64,000 nt of DNA from Eubacteriales bacterium. Its GTDB lineage: Bacteria > Bacillota > Clostridia > Lachnospirales > Lachnospiraceae. Location of the stretch: positions 1 through 64,000 of the forward strand of contig JAUNPK010000006.1 of assembly GCA_030536855.1 (NCBI GenBank), written 5' to 3'. Both the position numbers and the translations under genes were made by a program. The notes beneath the pieces are model-generated. The model made no database searches, was not told where the DNA came from, and saw only the letters and a program-made list of their open reading frames with translations. How positions within the stretch are numbered: the stretch's first letter is position 1; each line of letters starts with the position of its first letter. Shown here piece after piece: positions 47,253 through 55,468 of the stretch.

Positions 47253-48170
47253 ATGAAAAGAGCAGTTATTACAGGACCTACAGGAGCGATAGGTCTGGCA
47301 CTTATTGAATTCCTGGAGAATGCAGGGGTAGATGTAGTTGCAGTGGTAAGACCCGGTTCTAAAAGAGCGGACAGAATTAAAGAAACCAGCCATGTCCGAA
47401 TTGTTCAATGCGATCTTAATAATCTTAAAGAGTTAAGGACACTTGTGCCGGAGGGAGCAGATACATTTTATCATTTCGGATGGGATGGTACATTTGGCAA
47501 CAGCCGTAACAATATGTATGGTCAGAATGATAATATCAGATATGCCCTTGATGCAGTTAATGCAGCAAAGGAGTTGGGATGCGATACATTTATCGGTGCG
47601 GGCTCTCAGGCGGAATATGGAAGAGTTGAAGGAAAGCTTAATGACAGGACACCTGTATTTCCTGAGAATGGATATGGAATGGCAAAGCTTTGCGCCGGAC
47701 AGATGACAAGAGTTATGTGTCAGGATTATGGTATCAGACATATCTGGACAAGAATTCTTAGTATATATGGTCCCTTCGACGGAGATAAAACCATGATTAT
47801 GAGTACTATAGATAGTCTTCTTAAACAGGAAAGACCATCCTGTACCAAAGGAGAACAGATGTGGGATTATCTATACTCTAAGGATGCAGGAAGAGCTTTT
47901 GCAGCTTTGGGAGAGTCGGGAATTGACGGGAAAGTATATTGCATAGGAAGCGGAACAGCCAGACCTCTTAAGGAATATATAGAGATTATGAGAGATACAA
48001 TCAATCCTGAACTTTCCATTGGTTTTGGGGACATACCATACGGACCAAAGCAGGTTATGTATCTTTGCGCCGATATAGAGGAACTTACAAAGGATACAGG
48101 TTTTGTGCCTTGCTATACATTTGAGGAAGGTATAAATGAAACCATTGACTGGTGTAAAAATAAAGTATAG
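47253..48170 (+). CDS. NAD(P)-dependent epimerase/reductase (SDR), YerF-like role possible
   Basis: An extended SDR of about 305 residues. Nucleotide motif VITGPTGAIGLALIEFL at the N-terminus, GAGSQAEYGRVEG near residue 116 and YGMAKLCAGQ near 142 (Tyr-xxx-Lys). In the yersiniose pathway a reductase (YerF) acts after the ThDP enzyme, and this gene has exactly that position. Alternatives are a 4-keto reductase giving paratose or abequose. ATG 47241 and ATG 47253 are both possible; neither has a strong ribosome binding site. Confidence 0.85.
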   Translation: MKRAVITGPTGAIGLALIEFLENAGVDVVAVVRPGSKRADRIKETSHVRIVQCDLNNLKELRTLVPEGADTFYHFGWDGTFGNSRNNMYGQNDNIRYALDAVNAAKELGCDTFIGAGSQAEYGRVEGKLNDRTPVFPENGYGMAKLCAGQMTRVMCQDYGIRHIWTRILSIYGPFDGDKTMIMSTIDSLLKQERPSCTKGEQMWDYLYSKDAGRAFAALGESGIDGKVYCIGSGTARPLKEYIEIMRDTINPELSIGFGDIPYGPKQVMYLCADIEELTKDTGFVPCYTFEEGINETIDWCKNKV

Positions 48171-48254
48171 AATAACGTGGTCATAGAGGATTTAGGTTCT
48201 CAAGTAACAGGCAGGATCGGTAGAATTGCGAAGAGATATAAAAGAGGTATAAAT

Positions 48255-49205
48255 ATGAAGAAAATAAGCATTATGGTACCTTGCTATAATGAAGAAGATA
48301 ATGTAATTCCTTTGTCAGAAGCATTGATTGATATGTTCGCAAAGGATCTTCCACAGTATGATTATGATATTCTTTTTATAGATAATGATTCTTCGGACAC
48401 AACAAGAGTGAAACTGAGAATGTTGTGTGAGAAGAACCCTAAGATTAAAGCAATCTTTAATGCAAAGAATTTTGGACAGTTTAATTCGCCTTATTACGGA
48501 ATTCTTCAGACAGATGGGGATTGTACAATTCCGGTGTGCGCTGATTTTCAGGACCCTATAGATGTAATTCCGAGACTGGTTAAAGAGTGGGAGAACGGGG
48601 CAAAGATAGTTTGTGCTGTTAAGACTAAAAGCAAGGAAAGCAAGATAATGTATTTCCTGCGTTCGATATATTATAAGATTATTAAGAAGATGTCCTCAGT
48701 TGAACAGATAGAGCATTTTACGGGCTTCGGATTATATGATAAGTCTTTTGTTAAGGTTCTTAAGGATCTTAAGGACCCAATTCCGTTTATCAGAGGAATT
48801 GTAGGAGAATTGGGATTTAAGAGGGTAGAGATAGAATATACCCAGGCTCAAAGAAGAGCCGGTAAGACTCATAACAATTTCTTTACACTTTATGATGCGG
48901 CAATGTTAAGTTTTACATCATACACTAAGATTGGACTTAGACTTGCAACATTTATAGGAGCTTTTGTAGGGTTTGCAAGTATCGTAGTAGCAATAGTTTA
49001 TCTTGTGCTTAAGCTTATTTACTGGGACAGATTTGCAGCGGGTATGACGCCTCTTATTATCCTTGTGAGTTTTCTTGGGTCATTACAGTTATTCTTTATT
49101 GGTCTTCAGGGTGAGTATATACTCAGCATGAATAGGAGACTTATGAACAGACCTCTTGTGGTAGAAGAGGAGAGAATTAACTTCGATATAGAAGAGAAAG
49201 AATAA
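48255..49205 (+). CDS. family 2 glycosyltransferase, GtrB/polyprenyl-phosphate type
   Basis: A 316-residue GT2 enzyme of the DPM1/GtrB branch, which charges undecaprenyl phosphate with a sugar for use on the outer membrane face. N-terminus ISIMVPCYNEEDNVIPLSEAL, Asp site IDNDSSDTTR, DxD-like CADFQDPIDVIP near residue 95, QRRAGKTHNNFFTLYDAA near residue 197, then two C-terminal membrane segments. The frame is open from 48177, but ATG 48255 has AAGAGG upstream. It would provide the polyprenyl-linked donor for the GT-C-like proteins of this locus. Confidence 0.9.
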   Translation: MKKISIMVPCYNEEDNVIPLSEALIDMFAKDLPQYDYDILFIDNDSSDTTRVKLRMLCEKNPKIKAIFNAKNFGQFNSPYYGILQTDGDCTIPVCADFQDPIDVIPRLVKEWENGAKIVCAVKTKSKESKIMYFLRSIYYKIIKKMSSVEQIEHFTGFGLYDKSFVKVLKDLKDPIPFIRGIVGELGFKRVEIEYTQAQRRAGKTHNNFFTLYDAAMLSFTSYTKIGLRLATFIGAFVGFASIVVAIVYLVLKLIYWDRFAAGMTPLIILVSFLGSLQLFFIGLQGEYILSMNRRLMNRPLVVEEERINFDIEEKE

Positions 49206-49230
49206 ATATGTAGTGTAATTGGAGATGTTT

Positions 49231-50409
49231 GTGAGAGAGAAGATTAAAACTGTATGGGAGAAAATATTTACCAAAGAGAATATTGAAATAATGAAAAAAG
49301 TTCTTCTGATTCTTGTTATATCCAGAATGTTTTATATATTCATCGGATGTGTGACAGATTCAGCTTTTGGAAACAACATAAAGTTTGCTAAAATGTTCTT
49401 AGGCGGTGATGCCGACTGGTATGTTAATATAGCTAAGAACGGATATGTTCTTTCTGATTATGTGTATGCAGGAGACGGACAGGCAAACTGGGCATTTTTT
49501 CCATTATTTCCAATATCTATAAGAATCTTTAAATACATTTTCTTTTTCTTAAGTTTTGAGCAGGCGGGAATAATTCTCAGCACCATTTATGTGTATATTA
49601 CAGGAATATTTCTGGTTAAGACATTAAGGCTTATAAAGCCGGGACACAGAGGATATATGGCCGTGGTTCTTTTGTATATGGGACCATATACATTTTATCT
49701 GACCTGCGTATATTCAGAGACATTATTTATGATGCTTCTTTCTATCTTTTTCTATTACCTTAGAAAAAGTAATTACAAGATAGCTGCTGTAGTTGCCATG
49801 TTTGCAAGCTGCACAAGAATCGTGGGAGTTATACTTGTATTTTCTCTTGCATTACAGATGTATCTTGATAATTTTCCGGGAAGGATCAGCTTCAGGAAGA
49901 TATGGGATTACATAAAATGGATGTTTAAGAATCCGGTTAATCTGGCGTTAATCTTTATGTGTCCACTGGGAATATTCGTGAATATGCTTCATCTGTATAT
50001 TCGTGTGGGAGATGCCTGGGCATTTTCAAGCGTGCAGAGAGCATGGAGAAATGATGGAGCCGGATATATAGGCAATATGACATGGGATTTCTTTAATAAT
50101 GTTTATCCGGAGAGATATTGGATTCCTATCGTTATTATTATGGTGTTGTTCATATATATCTATATGCTCAGAAAAAAGTATTACACGGAAGTGATATTTG
50201 CTCTAATTACTTTAATTATTCCGTTAACAAGCGGTGTAATGTCTATGTGTAGATTTATTGTAGGAAGCTATGTTATATTTCTTGGCGTATATGAATATCT
50301 TGCTGATAAGACGGAGTATAAGATACTTACGACAGTTGTAGGAATTGTGGCGGAAGCATTTTTGATATGGCTGTGGTTTACTGCCGGTGTAAATGCTTTC
50401 ACAGCATAA
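49231..50409 (+). CDS. PIG-V-like GT-C membrane glycosyltransferase
   Basis: A 392-residue membrane protein with about nine hydrophobic segments. The first outer loop holds FLGGDADWYVNIAKNGY (acidic DxD-like site) and QANWAFFPLFP near residue 87, both characteristic of PIG-V-like mannosyltransferases. GTG 49231 lies 6 bp after GGAG; ATG 49225 and TTG 49219 are also in frame but too close to it. It follows a GtrB-like gene, a common pairing in which one makes the polyprenyl-linked sugar and the other transfers it. The acceptor is unknown. Confidence 0.78.
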   Translation: MREKIKTVWEKIFTKENIEIMKKVLLILVISRMFYIFIGCVTDSAFGNNIKFAKMFLGGDADWYVNIAKNGYVLSDYVYAGDGQANWAFFPLFPISIRIFKYIFFFLSFEQAGIILSTIYVYITGIFLVKTLRLIKPGHRGYMAVVLLYMGPYTFYLTCVYSETLFMMLLSIFFYYLRKSNYKIAAVVAMFASCTRIVGVILVFSLALQMYLDNFPGRISFRKIWDYIKWMFKNPVNLALIFMCPLGIFVNMLHLYIRVGDAWAFSSVQRAWRNDGAGYIGNMTWDFFNNVYPERYWIPIVIIMVLFIYIYMLRKKYYTEVIFALITLIIPLTSGVMSMCRFIVGSYVIFLGVYEYLADKTEYKILTTVVGIVAEAFLIWLWFTAGVNAFTA

Positions 50410-50492
50410 ATACAAATGGGTTTTTGGATATATTGTTGAACTGATTTCTGACTGAAATTCTGTTGGAATAAAGGGATATAGAAAGGATAAAT

Positions 50493-51443
50493 ATGAAGAA
50501 AAGAAAAACATTAGTTAATGTAGCTTCGTATGTTGTTATTATATGTCTGGCAATATTCTATATGGGAGTATTAGTGTTAGGCCAGAAGAGGGATGTATCA
50601 GAGGAATATAGATTATTCTATCTGGATAACGAATTGTCTATGTGGCCGGGAGAAGAAGGCCTTGATTATATTATGGGAACCAGTGAGGTATATGATTTCT
50701 ATACACTGGAAGAATATAAGAAATTTCTTGAAGAAGAAAAGTTGTATGGAAATATTTCCGGTGATAAGGATTCTTCTGAAAATCAGGAGGATGATGGGGA
50801 TTCGCAGGGGATTCCCGGTGGTGAACATAAGGTGGAGTCTAACAGAGAGTCTGCTCTTGAAAAATTCTTCGTAAAGATGGCGTATACAGATAATAAATCC
50901 GGTATTGATACGGTGGATATTTCGGATGATGATGAGAACGGTGATAAAAGATCTGATGATACAGGAGCAACGTCAAAAAATAAAAATTCACTTACTATAC
51001 CCTACAGATATACCAAGGGATTCATCTCTCTTCATTCAGGACTGTACACAAATAACTCTAATGAAGCAAGTTTATACTATAGATTTAAAAAAGGTATAAA
51101 CAAGGATATAATGGTAGAGTTGTATGGCGCAAGTTATAATACAGCTACAAATGTGTATGTTAATGATGAACTTGTGGGAACCATAGAAGCGTACGGCGAT
51201 GTGTCGAATGCGGTGTTCTATTATAAGGACGAGTATGGGGACAAACAACGTGTAGACAGAGTTAATGAAAATAAAAACCTGATAAAGATACCTGCATCTT
51301 TAATACCGGAAGACGGACTTGTGAAGATAACATTTAAACCGGAAGAGGCTAGTGATGTGTATAAGTATAGCACAGATATCAGTGAAGATGACTTTACCAA
51401 GTACAAGGGATTCAGAATTACGGCTATTAATATGAGTTATTAA
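50493..51443 (+). CDS. membrane-anchored protein with acidic linker and beta-rich domain, unknown
   Basis: A 316-residue protein. A basic N-terminus (MKKRKTLVN) and one membrane segment (about residues 8-28) point to a signal anchor. Residues 90-165 form an acidic, Ser/Asp/Gly-rich linker (SGDKDSSENQEDDGDSQG and ISDDDENGDKRSDD). From about residue 180 a beta-rich domain follows (GLYTNNSNEASLYYRF, NVYVNDELVGTIEAYGD, GLVKITFKPEEASD). No family was recognised. As the last gene of locus 1 it may be a surface component or a glycan-binding accessory protein. GAAAGGATAA precedes the ATG. Confidence 0.7.
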   Translation: MKKRKTLVNVASYVVIICLAIFYMGVLVLGQKRDVSEEYRLFYLDNELSMWPGEEGLDYIMGTSEVYDFYTLEEYKKFLEEEKLYGNISGDKDSSENQEDDGDSQGIPGGEHKVESNRESALEKFFVKMAYTDNKSGIDTVDISDDDENGDKRSDDTGATSKNKNSLTIPYRYTKGFISLHSGLYTNNSNEASLYYRFKKGINKDIMVELYGASYNTATNVYVNDELVGTIEAYGDVSNAVFYYKDEYGDKQRVDRVNENKNLIKIPASLIPEDGLVKITFKPEEASDVYKYSTDISEDDFTKYKGFRITAINMSY

Positions 51444-51508
51444 AGTGATGTGATAATTTAACAGCTTTGTGCTTCAAATTGAATACTGCAGAGTACTGAA
51501 AAAAATGC

Positions 51509-51537
51509 TTGCAAATTGCTTTTATATATGATAGACT
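51509..51537 (+). promoter_or_regulatory. promoter for the tRNA-Tyr/tRNA-Leu genes
   Basis: TTGCAA (51509-51514) and TAGACT (51532-51537) are spaced by 17 bp. Transcription would start near 51544, about 45 bp before tRNA-Tyr. Confidence 0.5.
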
Positions 51538-51588
51538 TCATGGAGTTCGTAGGAACAGAAACTATTTATGCATTAGTTTCGTATATAT

Positions 51589-51670
51589 GGGTGGATTCCC
51601 GAGTGGCCAAAGGGGACAGACTGTAAATCTGCTGGCACTGCCTTCGAAGGTTCGAATCCTTCTCCGCCCA
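51589..51670 (+). tRNA. tRNA-Tyr (GTA)
   Basis: An 82-nt type II tRNA. Acceptor arms GGGTGGA and TCCGCCC pair (one G-U), the anticodon loop is CTGTAAA with anticodon GTA, and a long variable arm and the T-arm GGTTCGAATCC follow. The discriminator is A and CCA is not encoded. It resembles known bacterial tRNA-Tyr closely. Confidence 0.95.
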
Positions 51671-51751
51671 TTCTACATAACATTGACTTGCAGGAAGTAA
51701 AGTCATATAGCTTAGACTTCGCCAAGCCATGTTATGTATTCAAATACAATC

Positions 51752-51838
51752 GCCGGTGTGGCGGAACTGGCAGACGCACAGGACTTAAAATCCTGCGGGA
51801 CTTATACTCCCATACGGGTTCGATTCCCGTTGCCGGCA
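51752..51838 (+). tRNA. tRNA-Leu (TAA)
   Basis: An 87-nt type II tRNA with acceptor GCCGGTG/TGCCGGC, the D-arm GGCGGAACTGGCAGACGC, anticodon loop CTTAAAA (anticodon TAA), a long variable arm and T-arm GGGTTCGATTCCC. The discriminator is A and no CCA is encoded. It lies 81 bp after tRNA-Tyr and is probably co-transcribed. Confidence 0.95.
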
Positions 51839-51861
51839 TAATAAGGCTTGATAAGGTCACT

Positions 51862-51896
51862 AAAGGGCTTCTCTCCTGGTTGGAGAGGAGCCCTTT
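51862..51896 (+). terminator. stem-loop terminator after the tRNA genes
   Basis: AAAGGGCTTCTCTCC and GGAGAGGAGCCCTTT form a 15-bp stem (one G-U) around the loop TGGTT. It is followed by AAGTTTGGG, so the T-run is short. It ends the tRNA transcript 24 bp after tRNA-Leu. Confidence 0.75.
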
Positions 51897-51971
51897 AAGT
51901 TTGGGGCGTGACTATCATTAACATAAAGAAAAAAATGTACTGAAATGCTATAGATTGGAAATCGACTTTCT

Positions 51972-52001
51972 TTGACATAATAGTGTATATAGGTGTAAAA
52001 T
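51972..52001 (+). promoter_or_regulatory. sigma-A promoter for the second polysaccharide locus
   Basis: A perfect TTGACA (51972-51977) and TAAAAT (51996-52001) with 18-bp spacing lie about 85 bp upstream of the initiating transferase gene at 52085. It is the clearest housekeeping-type promoter in the window. Confidence 0.65.
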
Positions 52002-52084
52002 ATACAAAATGCCTTATTAGCGCATGTTAAGATAATATTTAATTGGAGATAAGCTAAATTAGAATTTAGCAATGATAAAAATAT

Positions 52085-53515
52085 ATGTTTAATTATGTTA
52101 ACAGAACAAGGGATGGCGTTCAGAATATAATATTGTTTTTTACTGATTCTATATGTATCTTTTTGGCGTATTACCTTTCAGGATTTATATGGCTTGTGTA
52201 TTATAAGAAATATGGTGTTGAATATACCATGAACGAGCTTGGCATTAATTTTGTCAGCGTATTGGTAGCGGCACTTATAACAGCTCTGTTTACTAATGTG
52301 ACTTCTGACTTTGTAGTAAGGGGAAAGTTTGAAGAGCTTAAGTCCGTAGTAAGGAAAATGTTCGTATTTGGTGCAGCTATAGCTATGTATGAACTTTTGA
52401 AAAGAGACACGGAGATTCCAAGAGGTATATATGTAATTACTGTTGTTGGTGGGGGATTACTAATATATCTCACCAGATTTATTGTAAAATGGTATCTTCT
52501 GGCAAGGGGACGTAGCCGAGCCAAAGCCAACAGAGTCATTGTAGTTACCATGAAGGATCGTGCAGAAAGTACAATGAAGCAGATAGACAAGAGTGAGGAC
52601 TGGGTAAGAACTGTTGCAGGAATCATTATACTGGATGAGGATATGATTGGTGAGGAGTTTGGCAATGTTAATGTAGTTGCCAATGCTCACACCATGATGA
52701 GATACATAAAAAATGAAGTTGTTGATGAGGTGTACATAGATGTAAATTATCAGCTTCGTGAACAGATAAAGTCTATGGTTATGGAACTGGAGGATATGGG
52801 TGTTACAGTACATCTTAAGCTTGAGGTTCTTGACAGCTATAAAGATTTCGATACCACGCTGGGACATCTTGGCACAATACCTGTTGTTACGTTTGCCAAC
52901 AGAATATTTGATTATAAAGAGTTGTTTATCAAAAGAATCTTTGATATATGTGGGGCTTTGATTGGAATAATGATAATGCTTATAGCTATGATTTTCGTTG
53001 CGCCTGCTATAAAGCTGGAGTCTAAGGGACCATTATTTTTCAAACAGAAGAGAGTTGGAAAGAACGGAAGATATTTCTATATATATAAGTTCAGGTCTAT
53101 GTATGTAGATGCAGAGGACAGGCTCAAGGAGCTTATGGAAAAGAATGAAATGTCCGGTCTTATGTTTAAGATGACAGATGACCCAAGAATAACCAGGACG
53201 GGTAAGTTCATCAGAAAGACAAGCATAGATGAATTGCCACAGTTTATCAATGTATTAAAGGGTGATATGAGTCTTGTGGGAACAAGACCGCCAACGGTTA
53301 ATGAATTTAAACAATATGAGGGACATCACAAGAGAAGACTTTCCATGAAACCCGGAATTACAGGTATGTGGCAGGCATATGGAAGGAATTCGGTTCAGGA
53401 TTTTGAGGATGTTGTAAGAATGGATCTTGATTATATAGATCATTGGAATCTGGGATTAGATATGAAAATCATTGGAAAGACAATCGTAACTGTGTTTACC
53501 AATGGGGGAAAGTGA
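52085..53515 (+). CDS. undecaprenyl-phosphate sugar phosphotransferase (WbaP/WcaJ-like)
   Basis: A 476-residue polyprenyl glycosylphosphotransferase of the large type. It has four N-terminal membrane segments, a middle CoA-binding-like domain (about 130-260), a fifth membrane segment near residue 285 and the catalytic PF02397-type core: SKGPLFFKQKRVG, IYKFRSMYVDAEDR, TSIDELPQFINVLKGDMSLVG, TRPPTVNEF and PGITGMWQAYGRN. It starts lipid-linked assembly, probably with glucose- or galactose-1-phosphate. It is the second initiating transferase in the window and opens the second locus, downstream of a strong promoter. Confidence 0.95.
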   Translation: MFNYVNRTRDGVQNIILFFTDSICIFLAYYLSGFIWLVYYKKYGVEYTMNELGINFVSVLVAALITALFTNVTSDFVVRGKFEELKSVVRKMFVFGAAIAMYELLKRDTEIPRGIYVITVVGGGLLIYLTRFIVKWYLLARGRSRAKANRVIVVTMKDRAESTMKQIDKSEDWVRTVAGIIILDEDMIGEEFGNVNVVANAHTMMRYIKNEVVDEVYIDVNYQLREQIKSMVMELEDMGVTVHLKLEVLDSYKDFDTTLGHLGTIPVVTFANRIFDYKELFIKRIFDICGALIGIMIMLIAMIFVAPAIKLESKGPLFFKQKRVGKNGRYFYIYKFRSMYVDAEDRLKELMEKNEMSGLMFKMTDDPRITRTGKFIRKTSIDELPQFINVLKGDMSLVGTRPPTVNEFKQYEGHHKRRLSMKPGITGMWQAYGRNSVQDFEDVVRMDLDYIDHWNLGLDMKIIGKTIVTVFTNGGK

Positions 53516-53567
53516 TTGAATATATTAATACAGCAATAATATAGGAATTAATTAAAGAGGTTTAATA

Positions 53568-53606
53568 ATGAGTAATCAAAAAACAGCTGATGTCAGTACA
53601 AATTAG
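53568..53606 (+). pseudogene. 5' end of a gene cut off by the IS3-family element
   Basis: AGAGG at 53556-53560 is followed by ATG 53568 and the reading MSNQKTADVST, which hits TAG at 53604 inside the IS left end. The spacing after the initiating transferase gene is typical of the next gene of an operon. The rest of the gene is not found downstream of the element, so its identity is unknown. Confidence 0.45.
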
Positions 53607-53625
53607 TGGACACGAAAAGTGCGAC
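53604..53625 (+). repeat. left terminal inverted repeat of the IS3-family element
   Basis: 22 bases matching the inverted right end at 54802-54823 at about 17 positions, ending in the shared AAAGTGCGAC. Confidence 0.75.
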
Positions 53626-53661
53626 ACATTAAAATTTATTTTAGAAAGGGTGTGTTTCACT

Positions 53662-53939
53662 ATGGCTCAAAACGGTAAAAGATACACCGAAGAATTCAAA
53701 CGACAAATCATCGATTTATACCTAGCAGGTAAACCTGTTGTACAGCTCGTAGATGAATATGGCTTAGTTGAGCAAACAATTTACAAATGGAAGAAGTTCT
53801 ATGCCCTATCAATCAAGGTTGATGAGAACCAGACAGTTTCACTCAAGGATTACAGGGGTGGCAGTAAAGGATGCAACAGCTTGAAATATAGAATTAAATA
53901 TTAAAAAAAGCTGTAGCCATATTCGCCAGAAAACAGTAG
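53662..53939 (+). pseudogene. IS3-family orfA, frameshifted with stops
   Basis: ATG 53662, with AAAGGG upstream, begins MAQNGKRYTEEFKRQIIDLYLAG, the helix-turn-helix domain of IS3/IS150 orfA. It continues to about LKDYR (near 53853). The expected C-terminus is then found in another frame: MQQLEI, stop, N, stop, ILKKAVAIFARKQ, stop at 53937. So there is one frameshift and two premature stops (53889 and 53895). Confidence 0.85.
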
Positions 53940-54799
53940 ATGAAATTGTATCTTTCATAACGAAATATCAAGACCGTTATCTTTTAAGATCATGTGTAAG
54001 GTCCTTGGAATTAACCGCAGTACTTACTACAAATGTCTTGACCATAAAATATCTAACCGAGATATTGAAAACCAGAAGCTCGATAAGGATGTTTTGGCGA
54101 TTTATTATGACACAAAGAGACGTTATGGAGCACCTATGATTCATCCTGCATTACTCGAAAAAGGTTGGTATGCCAACCTAAAAAGAGTTCAGCTAAGAAT
54201 GGCACTACTTGGCATTCATTCAATTGTAATAAAAAAATATCGTCACTTTTCGGACAACAAACCAGTTGCCAAAAAGTAAAATATATTGAAACAAGACTTT
54301 ACAGCCACTGGAATCAATCAAAAATGGTGCACTGATATCACATGTGTCCATACACAGAAGGATGGGTAGACATATCTTGCATCAGTAATGGATTTCTATA
54401 GCAGAAAGATTATTGGTTGTGCTTATGGAACAACTACGACCGCAGAACTTGCTGTCAAAGTTGTTGAAAATGCCTGTTTAAATGTAAACAATCCATCAGG
54501 AATCATCTTACATAGTGATTTAGGAACACAGTATACAAGCGACCAAATCGAAAAATATCTTTCAAAAAGAAAATCTATCATTTATTTAGCCGTAAGAGAT
54601 GCCCTTACGATAATTCCGCATAGAATCATTTCATTCTGTCTTGAAGAAGGAAGAAGTCTATCGCAGAGTGTACAAAGATTTAGATGATGCTTATAACAGC
54701 ATTTTTGAATACATTGAGTCCTAGAACAGTTACCGAAGAGCTCACTGTAGTTTTGGCTACAAGACACAGGATGCAGTACATGCAAAAGGTATGGCATAA
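53930..54799 (+). pseudogene. IS3-family orfB (rve integrase domain), multiply broken
   Basis: The frame begins KTVDEIVSFITKYQDRYLLR and shifts at about 53992 to MCKVLGINRSTYYKCLDHK. It continues with stops TAA 54277 and TAG 54367 through NQKWCTDITCVHT (first catalytic Asp) and GIILHSDLGTQYTS (second Asp). Near 54570 it shifts again, and the region of the third catalytic residue reads CPYDNSA-stop-NHF, so the Glu is lost. The tail EEVYRRVYKDLDDAYNSIFEYIES-stop-NSYRRAHCSFGY ends at TAA 54797. It is clearly inactive. Confidence 0.85.
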
Positions 54800-54801
54800 A
54801 A

Positions 54802-54823
54802 GTCGCACTTTCGGTGCCTGCTA
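54802..54823 (-). repeat. right terminal inverted repeat of the IS3-family element
   Basis: GTCGCACTTTCGGTGCCTGCTA is the inverted partner of the left repeat at 53604-53625. Confidence 0.75.
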
Positions 54824-54830
54824 TATTGAC

Positions 54831-54977
54831 TTAAGACCAAATATCGGAGCTAATGCTGAATTAAGTACTATTATCTATAGTATTGTAAAGAACGCAAAGA
54901 CCAACAATTTGAAGCTTTATAATTATTATGAATATCTTTTGGAAGAAATTATGAAACATATGGAAAACATGACATAA
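54831..54977 (+). pseudogene. C-terminal fragment of an IS66-family transposase
   Basis: Directly after the IS3 right end the frame reads LRPNIGANAELSTIIYSIVKNAKTNNLKLYNYYEYLLEEIMKH, ending at a stop at 54975-54977. The pattern GA-x-A-(x)4-IYSI-x-x-(N/T)AK-x-N-x-L-x-x-Y-x-YLEYLL is typical of the C-terminal end of IS66 TnpC transposases. The rest of that transposase is absent, so this is a remnant of a second insertion element. Confidence 0.7.
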
Positions 54978-55386
54978 GTTTGCAGAAGAATGTGCTATCG
55001 TAGTTAGATAAACTTACTATGGAATGCGGGAAGCGATTAAAAAGACAGATCGATTTTTTGGGGAGGAGAATACTTGTGTGTTGCGTGTGGCGGCTACTAT
55101 GAGACGTTTATGCGAGAACTACTAAATAGAAACTATTAATGACTTCAAATGGAATAACTTGCATTTTTAATGAGTTGATTGCAACGTCGGATAGAATGAG
55201 ATTGTCAAAAGCAAGTATGTCATAAATGATATAAGTAGTAAATAATTACTGGTGTTTAGAAAGATTTGTGCATATTTAAACAACAAATTATAAATTTTTG
55301 TTTTAAAGTATAGGTGTTTAATATATAAAATGCGATAGTGTAAATGACAAGTGTTTATTCATATTTTTCGGCAATAAATTATCCAT

Positions 55387-55420
55387 AAAAGGCAGATAAA
55401 GTTAAAAATCTGTCTTTTTT
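55387..55420 (+). terminator. intrinsic terminator
   Basis: AAAAGGCAGAT and ATCTGTCTTTT form a stem of about 10-11 bp (one G-U) around AAAGTTAAAA. The right arm runs into TTTTTT. No intact gene is left directly upstream, so it probably ended a gene that was lost when the insertion elements arrived. Confidence 0.7.
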
Positions 55421-55439
55421 ACACACGGATATCAAAAAC

Positions 55440-55468
55440 TTTTAATTATATTTTATATGTGATATAAT
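55440..55468 (+). promoter_or_regulatory. extended -10 promoter for the 55616 operon
   Basis: TGATATAAT (55460-55468) is a TGn-extended, perfect TATAAT -10 box. The -35 region 17 bp upstream (TTTTAA) is weak, as is usual for extended -10 promoters. It gives a leader of about 140 nt and would let the glycosyltransferase genes be transcribed despite the insertion elements upstream. Confidence 0.55.

Larger units (their letters stand above)
53591..54830 (+). mobile_element. decayed IS3-family (IS150-like) insertion sequence
   Basis: About 1.24 kb, with orfA and orfB of IS3-type transposase, both broken. Imperfect terminal inverted repeats are visible: TAGTGGACACGAAAAGTGCGAC (53604-53625) against the reverse complement of 54802-54823 (TAGCAGGCACCGAAAGTGCGAC). 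Similarity continues outward to GTCA at each end, so the true ends are near 53591 and 54830 (uncertain by some bases). No clear target duplication was seen. The element is too damaged to move by itself. Confidence 0.85.

Noticed and set aside
52201-52683. 160-codon open frame on the minus strand
   Set aside because: Antisense of the WbaP-like initiating transferase, which is unambiguous on the plus strand.
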